A DNA stretch of 64,000 nt from Ancylobacter pratisalsi (GCF_010669125.1 NZ_CP048630.1:3902001-3966000), one strand, 5' to 3'. Numbered from the stretch's first letter, positions 8,161-17,558 are shown. The notes: generated from the sequence alone by a model not told the origin. Numbers and translations: made by a program.

Positions 8161-9206
8161 GGCACCGGTGCCGAGCAGTCGGCAAGGTCGAGCGTGACGC
8201 ATATGGCGGCGGCCATCGCGCGATAGTCCGGGTTGTCGGGGCCGGGAGGGCCCGGTGGCTCCAGTCGCAACGCGTACAGCATGGCGCCGGCCAGCGGATC
8301 GTCCCGCACCGCGCTGAGGATCTCGCCGGTATAGGCGAAGCTGAACCGGGGACCGTTGCCGGGCAACACCTGGACACCGAGCGCCAGCGGGCCCTTCCAC
8401 AGCGCGCGATAGGCGCGGAAGGCCTGGTCCGGCCGATAGCTGGGGCCGGCGTCGTAGCTCATGATCGACACCAGATCGAGCTTGGCCGCGGCGGGGGAGC
8501 GCAGCAGCGCCAGCATCGAGCCACGCCAGGGGCTGCGTGGGGGCGCGGTGGCGAATGCGCCTTCACCATAGGCGCCCACGCTCCAGCCGGCGGCGCTGAC
8601 CACGAGCGGGCGCGGCAGCGCGCTGCGGATCGTCTCCACGAGCTGGATCGACAGCAGATCGTTGGCGCAGTGCACGCGTGCGGACACGACCACGCAGGAG
8701 GGGTTGGCGGGCTCGTAGTCGATGTCGACACCGTCGGCGCCGAGATCGCGCACGAGACGCGCGAGCGCGTCGGCGTCGAGCCGGCTCCAGCCGCCATAGG
8801 TCGCACCGCCCACCGCGAGCAGCACCTTCGTGCCGGGCTGGCGCTGCTTCAGCGCGAGGATTCCTGCGCGCAATATGGCGCCGGAATAGGGATATTCGAG
8901 CCCGGTTCCCGACAGGTCGAGCGCGCCGGCATAGGTGAGGTCCGGCTTCACGAAGCTCAGCGCCACATGGGTGATGTAGCCCGGCAGGCCGGCCAGCGTG
9001 GTGGTGTCGCCCGAGGTGGCCGGCGTCTCGGCCCAGCTGGCATGATAGGCGAGGAACGGGCGCGGCGGCGGGGCCGCCTGTGCCGGCGAAAGCGGCGCCA
9101 TCAGAAGCAGCGCCAGGAGGGTGCGCCGCGCCGCCTGCCTCAGAATGCCGAGTTGTCGGACAGTCCTCGGGTGACGGTCAGCAGCAGGATGCGGATGTCG
9201 AACCAT
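8157..9206 (-). CDS. Secreted GH18-family glycoside hydrolase (chitinase-like)
   Basis: The protein (349 residues from the ATG at 9206) has a basic leader and signal peptide (LLALLLMAPLSPAQA) and a TIM-barrel pattern with the intact GH18 catalytic motif DGVDIDYE at about residues 158-165, the final Glu being the acid/base. KVLLAVGGATYGGW matches the strand-3 SxGG motif and VSIMSYDAG the strand-6 motif. GH18 enzymes cleave beta-1,4 bonds next to N-acetylhexosamines. The start is uncertain: 9206 lies inside the 3' end of the upstream transferase gene (overlap 67 bases), a TTG at 9215 is also in frame, and no ATG lies between 9206 and the hydrophobic core. In a polysaccharide locus it may trim or release polymer, or act on external chitin. 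Confidence 0.8.
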   Translation of the reverse strand: MVRHPHPAADRHPRTVRQLGILRQAARRTLLALLLMAPLSPAQAAPPPRPFLAYHASWAETPATSGDTTTLAGLPGYITHVALSFVKPDLTYAGALDLSGTGLEYPYSGAILRAGILALKQRQPGTKVLLAVGGATYGGWSRLDADALARLVRDLGADGVDIDYEPANPSCVVVSARVHCANDLLSIQLVETIRSALPRPLVVSAAGWSVGAYGEGAFATAPPRSPWRGSMLALLRSPAAAKLDLVSIMSYDAGPSYRPDQAFRAYRALWKGPLALGVQVLPGNGPRFSFAYTGEILSAVRDDPLAGAMLYALRLEPPGPPGPDNPDYRAMAAAICVTLDLADCSAPVP

Positions 9207-10546
9207 ATCGACCAATGCTCGATATAATAGAGGTCGAGCTCGACGCCCCGCTCGGCCTTCTCCACCGTGTAGATACCGCCGCGCATGCCGTTGATCTGGG
9301 CCCAGCCGGTAACGCCGGGCTTCATGCGGTAGCGGGCGACGTAGTCACTCACTGCTTCATAGCGCAGATTCTCGGTGATGAGCATGTTCGGGACGTGCGG
9401 GCGCGGGCCGACCACCGACATATCGCCCTTGAGCACGTTGAGAAGCTGGGGAATCTCGTCGAAGGAGAGGCTGCGCAGCACCGCGCCGACGCGGGTCACG
9501 CGCGGGTCCTGCTTCACGGCGCCGACCGATCCGTCGTCGGTGGGGTCGAAGCGCATGGTGCGCAGCTTGTAGACCATGAAGGGACGGTTGTTCAGGCCAA
9601 CGCGTGCCTGCCGGAACAGCACCGGACCGGGCGAATCCAGCTTCACCGCGATCGCCGCCAGAAGCAGGATCGGGGACAGGATGATGAGGCCCGCAGTCGC
9701 GACCACATAGTCCTCGGCCGCCTTCAGAATGGCGAGCGAGCCCTTGAGGGGACGCTGCTGGACCTGAAGCGCGGCGTGGTCCGCCACCGCGGTCATCCGC
9801 GCGTAGTAGGGATAGAAAACCTTCGGCTCCAGCGTGATGATCACGTCCGCCGCGACGCGGCGCATCTCGGTCGCCAGCTGTTCGATGGCGGCCGGATCTT
9901 TCCACGGCTTGGTGATGACGACGACGTCCACCGGTGACTTCTTGGCATATTCCAGAAGTTCCTTCAGGCCGCCCAGCATCGGGGGGGCGGAATCCTGCGG
10001 CGCGTATTCTTCCTGCTCGCCGTCCTGGAACACGGCGACGAAATCGAGGAGATTGAGGTTCTCCTTGGTTATGGAATAGCTGCGTATGAGCTCATAGGCC
10101 CGGCCCAGATCACCGATGACCACGGCGTCCCGCCTGAGCAGATCGTTGCGCATGATCCATTTCATGCCGGCCCGCACCAGCACGAAACGCCCGAAGGCGA
10201 GAGCGAGGAGAGTGAAACCGGCCCAGACGGCGAGAAGGTAGATATCATCGTCGCGGGTCTGCACCAGCGCGTAGCAGGCGATCAGCACGGCCAGCATCGC
10301 CGGGATGCTGCCGATCACCAGATGCCGGATCGCACGCGTCCATTTCGCGTAATGCTCAACGCGATACGCGTGTCCCGCGGTCAGTGTGCTGAGGAAGGTG
10401 GCGGCGCCCAGAACGGCCAGCACGAGGATCTGGCTCCAGCTGAATCGCGGGCAGTAGAAATAGAAGGCGGCCGCCGCCGCCAGGATCATCGCGAGATCGC
10501 AGAGTCGGACCAGCCGGTTGACCAGTCCGTGGGTCCAGCGCGTCAT
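9140..10546 (-). CDS. Polyprenyl-phosphate hexose-1-phosphate transferase (WbaP/ExoY-type initiating glycosyltransferase)
   Basis: The 468-residue protein has four or five N-terminal membrane segments, a central CoA-binding-like/Rossmann region (AVVIGDLGRAYELI) and a C-terminal bacterial sugar transferase domain. The catalytic domain carries all the usual signatures: LDSPGPVLFRQARVG, VYKLRTMRF, SLSFDEIPQLLNVLKGDMS, VVGPRPH, and MKPGVTGWAQINGMRG. These membrane enzymes load the first sugar-1-phosphate (glucose or galactose in characterised homologues) onto undecaprenyl phosphate and so start repeat-unit synthesis. Length and domain order match the PNPT transferases known from xanthan and colanic-acid type clusters. 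The GH18 gene follows with an overlap, so the two are probably cotranscribed. Confidence 0.92.
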   Translation of the reverse strand: MTRWTHGLVNRLVRLCDLAMILAAAAAFYFYCPRFSWSQILVLAVLGAATFLSTLTAGHAYRVEHYAKWTRAIRHLVIGSIPAMLAVLIACYALVQTRDDDIYLLAVWAGFTLLALAFGRFVLVRAGMKWIMRNDLLRRDAVVIGDLGRAYELIRSYSITKENLNLLDFVAVFQDGEQEEYAPQDSAPPMLGGLKELLEYAKKSPVDVVVITKPWKDPAAIEQLATEMRRVAADVIITLEPKVFYPYYARMTAVADHAALQVQQRPLKGSLAILKAAEDYVVATAGLIILSPILLLAAIAVKLDSPGPVLFRQARVGLNNRPFMVYKLRTMRFDPTDDGSVGAVKQDPRVTRVGAVLRSLSFDEIPQLLNVLKGDMSVVGPRPHVPNMLITENLRYEAVSDYVARYRMKPGVTGWAQINGMRGGIYTVEKAERGVELDLYYIEHWSIWFDIRILLLTVTRGLSDNSAF

Positions 10547-10809
10547 CAGCCCGCCACTCCTTCGTACCCGGACTGACGCGAGGTCGTGCGTCCGTTCAGG
10601 GCGCCGTCGCGGAATGCAGATCCCTCGATCATCTTGTCCATTGATTGTGGCTAGCGGGCAGGATTGGCGAATGGCGGCTGAAAGGCGGCGCCCGATCTAC
10701 CTAGCAAGCAATTATTACCATTCGGTCTATGTGACATATCTCGACCTTCGTGGGACGCCGCGGTGCTGTTCCTCGCGGTGGGATATCGTCGCGGATGAAG
10801 CGTCAGCGC

Positions 10810-11823
10810 CTACAGATAGCTTCGTGCCTGCCTGTACCACGCGACGAAGGCGCCGACGCCCTCAATCAGGGGCGTGTCGGGGGTGTAGCCGGTGAGGGCC
10901 TGGAGAAGGGCCGGGCTGGCGAAGGTGCGCGGCACGTCGCCCTTCTGCATCGGCAGCATCTTGCGGCGCGCGGGCTGACCGAGAATCTGCTCGATGGTCT
11001 CGACGAAATCGAGCAGCCCTACCGGCCTTCCCCCGCCGATGTTCACGACGCGGAACGGGCCCTGATGGGAGAGCGTATCCTCGGCCCGTGCCGGATCGAC
11101 GCGATTGCTCTCGTCGGGCGGAAGGGCGGAAAGCGCAATGACGGCTTTGATCAGGTCGTCAATATAGGTGAAATCGCGGCTCATCCGGCCTTCGCCATAG
11201 ATCTCGATCTCGCGGTCGTCGAGCATGGCCTCGACGAACTTGAACAGCGCCATGTCGGGACGCCCCCATGGCCCATAGACCGTGAAGAATCGAAAGGCGG
11301 TGGTGGGGATCCTGTGCAGATGGGCATAGGAATGGCCCATGGCCTCCATGCCCTTCTTGCTGGCGGCGTAGAAGGTCAGGGGCTCGTCGGCCCGGTCGCT
11401 CTCAAGAAACGGCACCGTGGGGCTGGCGCCATAGATCGAGGAGGTGGAGGCCAGCATCAGGTGCTTGACGCCGATCTGCCGGGCGGCCTCGATGACGTTC
11501 CAGGAACCGACGAGGTTCGAGTCCAGATAGGCTTTCGGATTTTCGAGGCTGTAGCGCACACCCGCCTGGGCGGCGAGGTGGAAGATCACCTCGGGACGCG
11601 CGGCCTCGGCCAGGCGCATCACCCGCTCACCGTCCTCCAGCCGCCCGATATGGGCCTCGAAGCCGGGGAAGCGAGCAAGCTCGGCGTGGCGCGCTTCCTT
11701 GAGCCGCACATTGTAATAGGGCGTCATGCCATCGAAACCGACGACGTGATGGCCCTGCTCCAGCAAGCGGCGGGCTAGATGGTATCCGATGAAGCCGGCG
11801 GTGCCGGTGATGAAGTATCGCAT
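10810..11823 (-). CDS. NAD-dependent nucleotide-sugar epimerase, UDP-glucuronate 4-epimerase-like
   Basis: The 337-residue short-chain dehydrogenase/reductase of the extended type starts with a Rossmann motif [11 protein letters not shown] (residues 7 on) and has the catalytic set: TSSIYG and YAASKKG (Tyr-x-x-x-Lys). The stretches [16 protein letters not shown] and [19 protein letters not shown] are characteristic of UDP-glucuronate 4-epimerases, which make UDP-galacturonate for envelope polysaccharides. Substrate identity is inferred from family resemblance. It sits on the minus strand 263 bases upstream of the sugar transferase; that gap contains no gene and I see no clear terminator or promoter motif in it. 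Confidence 0.88.
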   Translation of the reverse strand: MRYFITGTAGFIGYHLARRLLEQGHHVVGFDGMTPYYNVRLKEARHAELARFPGFEAHIGRLEDGERVMRLAEAARPEVIFHLAAQAGVRYSLENPKAYLDSNLVGSWNVIEAARQIGVKHLMLASTSSIYGASPTVPFLESDRADEPLTFYAASKKGMEAMGHSYAHLHRIPTTAFRFFTVYGPWGRPDMALFKFVEAMLDDREIEIYGEGRMSRDFTYIDDLIKAVIALSALPPDESNRVDPARAEDTLSHQGPFRVVNIGGGRPVGLLDFVETIEQILGQPARRKMLPMQKGDVPRTFASPALLQALTGYTPDTPLIEGVGAFVAWYRQARSYL

Positions 11824-11897
11824 ACACCCTCGCGCTTCGCGTCGGCAGGCGAGGTGCAGCCTGCAAGCCCTTCGAGCCCGCTGCCGTCCGCGACGGT

Positions 11898-12971
11898 CTA
11901 GATACCGCGTCGTACCCGATCGCTCAGGTTTCGCCTATCCCGGATAATGGCGTTGAGCACAATCTGCTGTTCGGGCGTGCGCGGCAGCAAGGCGAGCTGG
12001 TCGATCTGGTTGAGAGCGATGAGCCGCAGCAGGTCATCGCGCACCTCGCCGCGGTCGTCGCGGGGGAGAGCGTCGACAATCTGGATATGCTCGGGCGCAA
12101 GAACGTCGGGCAGGCTGGTCGCCAGATGGGTGCGCAGCGCCTGCTCGTCCAGCGAGCCGCCGGATTCGACAAACGCATAGAGCCCGAAGCTGTGACCGGC
12201 GGTCGGGAAATCGGCGACATGAGCCGCGCGCACGCCCTGCGCTTCGGCCAGCGTGGCGGCGATGCGCGGACCCTGCTCCATCGCGCGCGGGCCGCGCCCT
12301 TCGGTGTCGTGGTAGTTGAGCAGGCGGCGGGTGACGAAATTATAGACCCGCTTGCCGGTGTTCATCCAAATCCGGTTGAACAGGCTCTTGCGGGCGAGGA
12401 TGCGCCGTTCGCTCGCGGTCAGGGCGTCGCGGCAGTAGCTGCGCTTCTGCTTCAGCAGATGGCGGATGTCCTCATAGGCGGCGATGCGAAACAGCTTGCT
12501 CCGCCGATTGAAGCAGACGGCAAGCTGGAAATCCATCAGCACCGCGCGCCCGTCGGCGGCGTAGAGCCAATTCTGCGGCTTGGCGAGATCGTTATGGGCG
12601 ATGCGGCGGCGGTGGATCTCACGCAGTCCCCGGCGCGCGGAGGCGAAGTAGGCCACGTCGCCATAGGGACGCGCGATCTGCAGCGGCACGCCATCGACGA
12701 AGCCGCGCACCAGATGACCCTCTTCCAGCGCGTAGACCGGCACGGTATGGCCGCCGCCCTCGGCGCGGCGCAGCGCGCGGGCCTCGCGATGGGCGAAGTG
12801 ACGGGCCAGCGGCTTCACCCACCACGCGACCTCGGCATAGTTCCGGCGCACGGCAGGGAAGGCCTGCCCGGCATCATCGTGCCACATGCCGCGCTCGATG
12901 GTGCTGAAGATGTCGCGCTTGAGCACGCTGTCGAGCTCGAAACGTCCGGGGGCAGAGGTCCTCTCGTTCAC
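11898..12971 (-). CDS. Kinase-like protein (RIO/InaA-type fold) fused to an acyl-CoA-synthetase C-domain-like tail
   Basis: The 357-residue protein starts at a GTG that overlaps the trmFO stop by four bases, so it is coupled to trmFO. Residues 1-165 resemble an atypical small-molecule or Ser/Thr kinase: catalytic loop [10 protein letters not shown] (126-135) and metal-binding DFQ (147-149) in place of DFG. Residues about 235-325 instead look like the C-terminal subdomain of AMP-forming acyl-CoA synthetases: a [10 protein letters not shown] strand, an LYAFVES strand, then [20 protein letters not shown], which matches the A10 region except that the catalytic Lys of the usual PRTxxGK is replaced by Glu. 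The larger adenylating domain is absent. The function is unknown; I saw no membrane segment or signal peptide. Confidence 0.75.
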   Translation of the reverse strand: MNERTSAPGRFELDSVLKRDIFSTIERGMWHDDAGQAFPAVRRNYAEVAWWVKPLARHFAHREARALRRAEGGGHTVPVYALEEGHLVRGFVDGVPLQIARPYGDVAYFASARRGLREIHRRRIAHNDLAKPQNWLYAADGRAVLMDFQLAVCFNRRSKLFRIAAYEDIRHLLKQKRSYCRDALTASERRILARKSLFNRIWMNTGKRVYNFVTRRLLNYHDTEGRGPRAMEQGPRIAATLAEAQGVRAAHVADFPTAGHSFGLYAFVESGGSLDEQALRTHLATSLPDVLAPEHIQIVDALPRDDRGEVRDDLLRLIALNQIDQLALLPRTPEQQIVLNAIIRDRRNLSDRVRRGI

Positions 12972-14401
12972 GCCGCAGCCTCGCCGTTGGGGTCGGCATG
13001 GGCGCGGGCCCAGGCGTCCATGTCCTCAAGGGCGCGGGCGGCCATGACCTGTTTCTTGGCCACCGTCTTGGCCGTGCCGCGAAGCCGGTTCCCCTCGGCG
13101 TCGCGCGTGGGCGCGGTATCGAGCGGCGGGAACAGGCCGAAATTGATGTTCATCGGCTGGAACGAGCGCGGGCCGGCATCGAGGGTTTCGATGTGGCCGC
13201 CGGTGATGTGATTGAGCAGCGCGCCGTGCGCCGTGGTCGGCGGGGGCACCGCGGCCGTGCCGCCCGTAAATTCGGCCGCCGTGAACAGGCCCGCGGCGAG
13301 CCCCATGGCGGCGCTTTCCACATAACCCTCGCAGCCGGTGATCTGGCCGGCGAAGCGCAGGCGCGGCTGGGCCTTGAGCCGCAGCGTGCCATCCAGCAGC
13401 TTGGGCGAATTGAGATAGGTGTTGCGGTGCAGCCCGCCGAGCCGCGCGAACTCGGCGTTCTCGAGGCCGGGAATCATGCGGAACAGCTTCACCTGGTCGG
13501 CGTAGCGGGTTTTGGTCTGGAACCCGACCATGTTGTAGAGCGTGCCCAGCGCGTTGTCCTGGCGGAGCTGGACGACGGCGTAGGACTTCACGGTGGGGTT
13601 GCGCGGATTGGTGAGACCCATCGGCTTCATTGGCCCGTGACGAAGCGTCTCCGGGCCACGCGCGGCCATGATCTCGACCGGAAGGCAGCCGTCGAAATAG
13701 GGCGTGTTGGCCTCGAATTCGCGGAACGGCACGGTGTTGCTGGCGACAAGGGCGGCGACGAAGGTGTCGTACTGCTCCTTGTCCATCGGGCAGTTGATGT
13801 AGTCCGCCCCGGTGCCGCCCGGTCCCGCCTTGTCGTAGCGCGACTGGAACCAGCACACGTCCATGTCGATGGAATCGAAATGGACGATCGGCGCGATGGC
13901 GTCGAAGAAGGCCAGGGCGTTCTCATCGGTGACGGTGCGCAGGGCGGCTGCCAGGTCCGGGGAGGTGAGGGGGCCGGTGGCGATGATCACCCGCTCCCAG
14001 TCCTCGGGCGGCAGTCCCGCAACCTCACCGCGCGCGACGGTGATCTCGGGGCGGGAGGCGATGGCGGCGGTCACGGCTTCGGAAAAGCCGTCCCGATCCA
14101 CCGCGAGGGCGCCGCCTGCGGGAATCTTGCAGCGATCCGCGCAGGCCATGATCAGCGAACCGAGCCGGCGCATTTCAGCATGCAGCACGCCGACGGCGTT
14201 GGACGTGGAATCGTCCGACCGGAAGGAATTGGAGCAGACCAGCTCGGCCAGTCCTTCGCCCTTATGTGCGTCAGTGCCGCGTTCGGGGCGCATCTCGTGG
14301 ATGATGACGGGAACGCCGCGGCGCGCAAGCTGCCATGCAGCCTCGGAGCCGGCGAGGCCGCCGCCGATGATGTGGACGGGGCGTTGGTCGGTTCTGCTCA
14401 T
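12968..14401 (-). CDS. trmFO: TrmFO, folate/FAD-dependent tRNA (uracil-54-C5)-methyltransferase
   Basis: The 477-residue protein begins with an FAD-binding dinucleotide motif ([17 protein letters not shown]) and has the family stretches [14 protein letters not shown] and [11 protein letters not shown], which contain the two cysteines used by TrmFO for flavin/uracil chemistry, plus the C-terminal [16 protein letters not shown]. It makes ribothymidine-54 in tRNA using methylene-tetrahydrofolate. Length is normal. I preferred the ATG at 14401 over the GTG at 14407. The downstream kinase-like gene overlaps its stop codon. An inverted repeat with a T-run, read on the same strand just upstream (14462-14496), separates it from the DUF1127 gene. 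Confidence 0.96.
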   Translation of the reverse strand: MSRTDQRPVHIIGGGLAGSEAAWQLARRGVPVIIHEMRPERGTDAHKGEGLAELVCSNSFRSDDSTSNAVGVLHAEMRRLGSLIMACADRCKIPAGGALAVDRDGFSEAVTAAIASRPEITVARGEVAGLPPEDWERVIIATGPLTSPDLAAALRTVTDENALAFFDAIAPIVHFDSIDMDVCWFQSRYDKAGPGGTGADYINCPMDKEQYDTFVAALVASNTVPFREFEANTPYFDGCLPVEIMAARGPETLRHGPMKPMGLTNPRNPTVKSYAVVQLRQDNALGTLYNMVGFQTKTRYADQVKLFRMIPGLENAEFARLGGLHRNTYLNSPKLLDGTLRLKAQPRLRFAGQITGCEGYVESAAMGLAAGLFTAAEFTGGTAAVPPPTTAHGALLNHITGGHIETLDAGPRSFQPMNINFGLFPPLDTAPTRDAEGNRLRGTAKTVAKKQVMAARALEDMDAWARAHADPNGEAAA

Positions 14402-14461
14402 TCCCACCCGGTGCGGTTTCTTCTGCCTCTGCCGAGCGGCCCCTTAGCACGGAACACGGCC

Positions 14462-14496
14462 AAAAAAGAAACGGCCCCGGAGGATATCCGAGGCCG
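14462..14496 (-). terminator. Rho-independent terminator of the DUF1127 gene
   Basis: On the minus strand a nine-base-pair GC stem (14488-14496 with 14472-14480, one G-T pair, seven-base loop) is followed directly by TTTCTTTTTT. It lies about 35 bases after the DUF1127 stop and before trmFO. Confidence 0.8.
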
Positions 14497-14531
14497 GTTC
14501 GTCAGATCGATCGGTTCGGTGATCTGTATGA

Positions 14532-14693
14532 TCAGGCCGCAGCCGCCGCCTGGCGCGCAACACTGACGATCTCGCCACGCGAGACGTTGATGTCGGCAAG
14601 GGTGCGGTCGTCGAGCTGCGACAGCTCGGCGAGAGTGCGACGATACGCATTCCAACGGCGGATCTGCTTGGCAACAAGGCCCCAGAGCAGCAT
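14532..14693 (-). CDS. DUF1127-family small basic protein
   Basis: This 53-residue gene is easily missed. It reads from the ATG at 14693 with GGAG about ten bases upstream. The core has the DUF1127/YjiS signature: a basic RRWNAYRRTLAELSQLDD helix followed by RTLADINVSRGEI. Members are abundant small arginine-rich proteins of alphaproteobacteria; some have been linked to RNA turnover and phosphate or stress responses, but the role of this one is unknown. It has its own terminator and about 210 bases of upstream non-coding sequence, so it is probably a single-gene unit. Confidence 0.85.
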   Translation of the reverse strand: MLLWGLVAKQIRRWNAYRRTLAELSQLDDRTLADINVSRGEIVSVARQAAAAA

Positions 14694-14906
14694 TTCAAGT
14701 CTCCATCAGGTTCGGAAACGGATCGTGGCCGCCGGGCATTCCCGGTAAGCTGCATGTCCGTTAATCATTCCGTTGCCTAGATATTCGACACTCTGCCCAT
14801 TTGGTAGGATGTATACCGCATTTCAGACCTGCGCCGCGCGCATGCCGCGCTCATAGTTCATTCACAATCCGCAAAGCTTACCGTCGCGCCTGCGGCGCCG
14901 CTGCGC

Positions 14907-16193
14907 TTAGGCGGCGGCGAGCGCCTGCTCAAGATCGGCGATGATATCGGCCGGCTCCTCGATGCCGATCGACACCCGCACCACGTCCGGCCCCGCGCCT
15001 GCCGCCACCTTCTGCGCATCGGCCAGCTGGCGGTGCGTGGTGGAGGCGGGATGGATGATCAGCGAACGGGTATCGCCGACATTGGCGAGATGCGAGAACA
15101 GCTTGACGTTCGATACCACGGCCGTGCCGGCGTCATAGCCACCCTTCAGCCCGAAGGTGAATACCGCGCCGGCCCCATTGGGCAGGTAGCGCTGGGCAAG
15201 GTTGTGGTAGCGATCGCCCGGAAGGCCGGGATAGCTGACCCATTCCACCTTGGGATGCTCGGCGAGGAAGGTGGCGACCGCAAGCGCGTTGTCGCAGTGG
15301 CGCCGCATGCGCAGCGGCAGCGTCTCGATGCCGGTGAGCAGCAGGAAGGCATTGAAGGGCGAGATGGCCGGGCCGAGATCGCGCAGGCCGAGCACGCGCG
15401 CGGCGATGGCGAAGGCAAAATTGCCGAAGGTCTCGCCGATCACCATGCCCTGATATTCCGGACGCGGCTGGGACAGCATGGGAAAGCGTTCGTCGCGCAG
15501 CCAGTTGAAGCTGCCGGCGTCGACGAGCACGCCGCCGATGGAATTGCCGTGGCCGCCGAGGAACTTTGTCGCCGAATGCACCACGATGTCGGCGCCGTGC
15601 TCGATCGGGCGGACGAGATAGGGGGTGGCCAGCGTGTTGTCGACGATGAGAGGCACGCCGGCGCGCTTGGCGACTTTCGAGATCGCGGCGATGTCGACCA
15701 CGACGCCGCCCGGATTGGCGATCGATTCGATGAAGATCGCCTTGGTGCGCGGCGACACGGCCTTCTCGAACGAGTCCGGATCGTCGGCATTGGCCCACAC
15801 CACGTTCCAGCCGAAGCTCTTGAAGGCGTGGTTGAACTGGTTGATCGAGCCGCCATAGAGCTTGTTGGCGGCGATGAACTCGTCACCCGGCGACAGCAGG
15901 GTCTGGAAGGCGAGCAACTGGGCCGCATGACCGGACGCCGCCGCTACCGCGGCGGTCCCGCCCTCCAGCGCCGCGACGCGCTCTTCAAGCACGGCGGTCG
16001 TCGGGTTGGTGATGCGCGTGTAGATATTGCCGAAGGCCTGGAGCCCGAACAGCGCTGCCGCGTGGTCCGCATCGTCAAACACGAAGGACGTGGTCTGGTA
16101 GATCGGCGTCGCCCGCGCTTTGGTCGTCGGGTCCGGCTGGGCGCCGGCATGGACGGCGAGGGTGGCGAATCCGGGTGAGCTGGCGTCAGTCAT
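14907..16193 (-). CDS. metY: O-acetylhomoserine sulfhydrylase (Cys/Met metabolism PLP enzyme)
   Basis: The 428-residue PLP enzyme of the Cys/Met family has [13 protein letters not shown] and [21 protein letters not shown] at the N-terminus, the PLP lysine in [13 protein letters not shown], and the C-terminal [20 protein letters not shown]. Length and the [15 protein letters not shown] context fit O-acetylhomoserine aminocarboxypropyltransferase (MetY), which makes homocysteine from O-acetylhomoserine and sulfide; a related O-succinylhomoserine enzyme cannot be excluded. The ATG at 16193 has a strong GGAGGA site. The 107-base leader is AT-rich distally and contains a GC hairpin (16217-16236), but I see no SAM-II-like core in it. 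The CoA-binding protein gene lies upstream on the same strand. Confidence 0.9.
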   Translation of the reverse strand: MTDASSPGFATLAVHAGAQPDPTTKARATPIYQTTSFVFDDADHAAALFGLQAFGNIYTRITNPTTAVLEERVAALEGGTAAVAAASGHAAQLLAFQTLLSPGDEFIAANKLYGGSINQFNHAFKSFGWNVVWANADDPDSFEKAVSPRTKAIFIESIANPGGVVVDIAAISKVAKRAGVPLIVDNTLATPYLVRPIEHGADIVVHSATKFLGGHGNSIGGVLVDAGSFNWLRDERFPMLSQPRPEYQGMVIGETFGNFAFAIAARVLGLRDLGPAISPFNAFLLLTGIETLPLRMRRHCDNALAVATFLAEHPKVEWVSYPGLPGDRYHNLAQRYLPNGAGAVFTFGLKGGYDAGTAVVSNVKLFSHLANVGDTRSLIIHPASTTHRQLADAQKVAAGAGPDVVRVSIGIEEPADIIADLEQALAAA

Positions 16194-16216
16194 AGGCGTC
16201 CTCCTGTGGCGCGGCG

Positions 16217-16236
16217 GCCGGGCATTCACGCCCGGC
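16217..16236 (-). promoter_or_regulatory. Leader hairpin before metY
   Basis: A perfect seven-base-pair inverted repeat (GCCGGGC / GCCCGGC, six-base loop) lies 24 bases upstream of the metY start, close to the ribosome site. No T-run follows, so it is not a terminator; it may be an mRNA structure or a chance GC repeat. Confidence 0.35.
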
Positions 16237-16300
16237 GGCTCCGGCAGCATAATGAACGTATAAAAATAGGCATTATATTTTAATAACGAAATTTATATGT

Positions 16301-16750
16301 TTATTTGACGGACCCGATGGCGGGCAGGCGCAGGCGCGGGATATCTATGGCGGGGCAGCGATTCATGATCATGGCGACGCCCGCCGCCTCGGCCGTCGCG
16401 GCGGCCGTGTCGTCCCGCACGCCGAGCTGGCTCCAGATCAGCTTTGGGACCGGCGAGAGGGCGAGCGTTTCTTTGACAACGGCGGCCAGATATTCCGGCG
16501 CGCGGAAAACGTCGACCATGTCGATCGGCTCGGGGACATCGGCAAGGCGGGCATAGGTCGGCAGGCCCGCAATGTCGCGGCCGGCCTGTCCGGGATTGAT
16601 GGCGAACACCTTATAGCCGTGCAGCGCGAGGAAACGCGCGACGCCATGGCTCGGGCGCGCCGGATTCGGGCTGGCGCCGACCACGGCGATGGTGCGGACC
16701 TTGCCGAGCCAGTCGGCGATGAAGGCATCGTCATAATGATCATGGTTCAT
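16301..16750 (-). CDS. CoA-binding (YccU-like) protein
   Basis: The 149-residue protein has a Rossmann-like CoA-binding domain: IAVVGASPNPARPSHGVARFL near residue 21, GYKVFAINPG near 45, and a C-terminal GVAMIMNRCPAIDIPRL typical of the stand-alone YccU/PF13380 family. These proteins bind CoA or acyl-CoA in vitro; a physiological role is not established. I chose the ATG at 16750 (MNHDHYDDAF) because an AGAGGAAAG site precedes it; the longer frame has no support. Upstream of metY on the same strand, and divergent from the thioesterase gene. Confidence 0.85.
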   Translation of the reverse strand: MNHDHYDDAFIADWLGKVRTIAVVGASPNPARPSHGVARFLALHGYKVFAINPGQAGRDIAGLPTYARLADVPEPIDMVDVFRAPEYLAAVVKETLALSPVPKLIWSQLGVRDDTAAATAEAAGVAMIMNRCPAIDIPRLRLPAIGSVK

Positions 16751-16893
16751 GACCGCGCTTTCCTCTTGCTGTCGCGGGCGAGCCCGCGAAGGGGGCACGG
16801 GCCCCATATGGTTATGGCCGCCATCAAAACTATTGGCGTGCGCGTCCTCCGCTCACGCGGCCTAATGCCGATGTCGAGCGGGAGGAAGAAGAG

Positions 16894-17340
16894 ATGCGTA
16901 TGAACGCGGAAGAACTGCACGCCTATCTCGTCGCCGAGTTTCCCCAGGCCTTCGGCGAGGATCGGCCCCACCGCGTGGTGCGGGTGGATGGCGCGGGGGT
17001 CGGGCTCACCCTGTCGGCGAGCGAGGAGCATCTGAGGCCGGGCGACACGGTGTCGGGCCCCTCGATGATGGGGCTGGCGGATATCGCCGCCTATGCCGTG
17101 ATCCTCGCCGCCATTGGCCCGGTGCCGCTCGCGGTGACGACCAGTTTCTCGATCAACTTCCTGCGCAAGCCGCCGGCGGGGCTGCTGGTCGCCGATGCGC
17201 GGCTGATGAAGCTCGGCAAGCGGCTCGCCGTCTGCGAGGTGGGGCTGCGCGCGCCGCATGAGGGAGGCAACCCCTTCGCGGTGACCGGCGAGGAGGAACT
17301 GTGTGCGCACGCCGTGACGACCTACTCGATCCCAAGCTGA
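16894..17340 (+). CDS. PaaI-family hotdog thioesterase
   Basis: The 148-residue hotdog-fold protein has the central helix GPSMMGLADIAAYAVI and the strand SINFLRKPPAGLLVADARL typical of PaaI/YbgC-like acyl-CoA thioesterases. The HGG of the classical PaaI motif is replaced by VSGP, a variant that, to my knowledge, also occurs in alphaproteobacterial members. GGAGG lies twelve bases before the ATG. It is monocistronic, divergent from the CoA-binding protein gene; the natural acyl-CoA substrate is unknown. Confidence 0.8.
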   Translation: MRMNAEELHAYLVAEFPQAFGEDRPHRVVRVDGAGVGLTLSASEEHLRPGDTVSGPSMMGLADIAAYAVILAAIGPVPLAVTTSFSINFLRKPPAGLLVADARLMKLGKRLAVCEVGLRAPHEGGNPFAVTGEEELCAHAVTTYSIPS

Positions 17341-17470
17341 GACATCAGGAAGCCGCGAAGCCGGCGATAAGGTGATGGCGAAGGGATCATTTCAATGGGT
17401 TAGAAGTGGGTATTAAAATACCTATTTTGTAATCCATTGAAATATATGGGATATTTGCGAAGTTGTTGCA

Positions 17471-17499
17471 TTGACGTTGCGCGCGCGCTCGGCTAGAAG
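17471..17499 (+). promoter_or_regulatory. Sigma-70-type promoter of rplM-rpsI
   Basis: TTGACG (17471-17476) and TAGAAG (17494-17499) are separated by 17 bases. Transcription would start near 17506, giving a leader of about 53 bases that contains a hairpin at 17516-17537. An inverted repeat GGTATT-AA-AATACC lies about 50 bases upstream. Confidence 0.65.
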
Positions 17500-17558
17500 C
17501 CCCGCCATGAGAGAAGTGTGGCCGCGAAGGGCCGCACGCCCTGCATACGGACATTCCC

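Noticed and set aside
16194..16310. SAM-II riboswitch before metY
   Set aside because: I looked for the conserved core and pseudoknot pattern and did not see it; only a simple hairpin is present.
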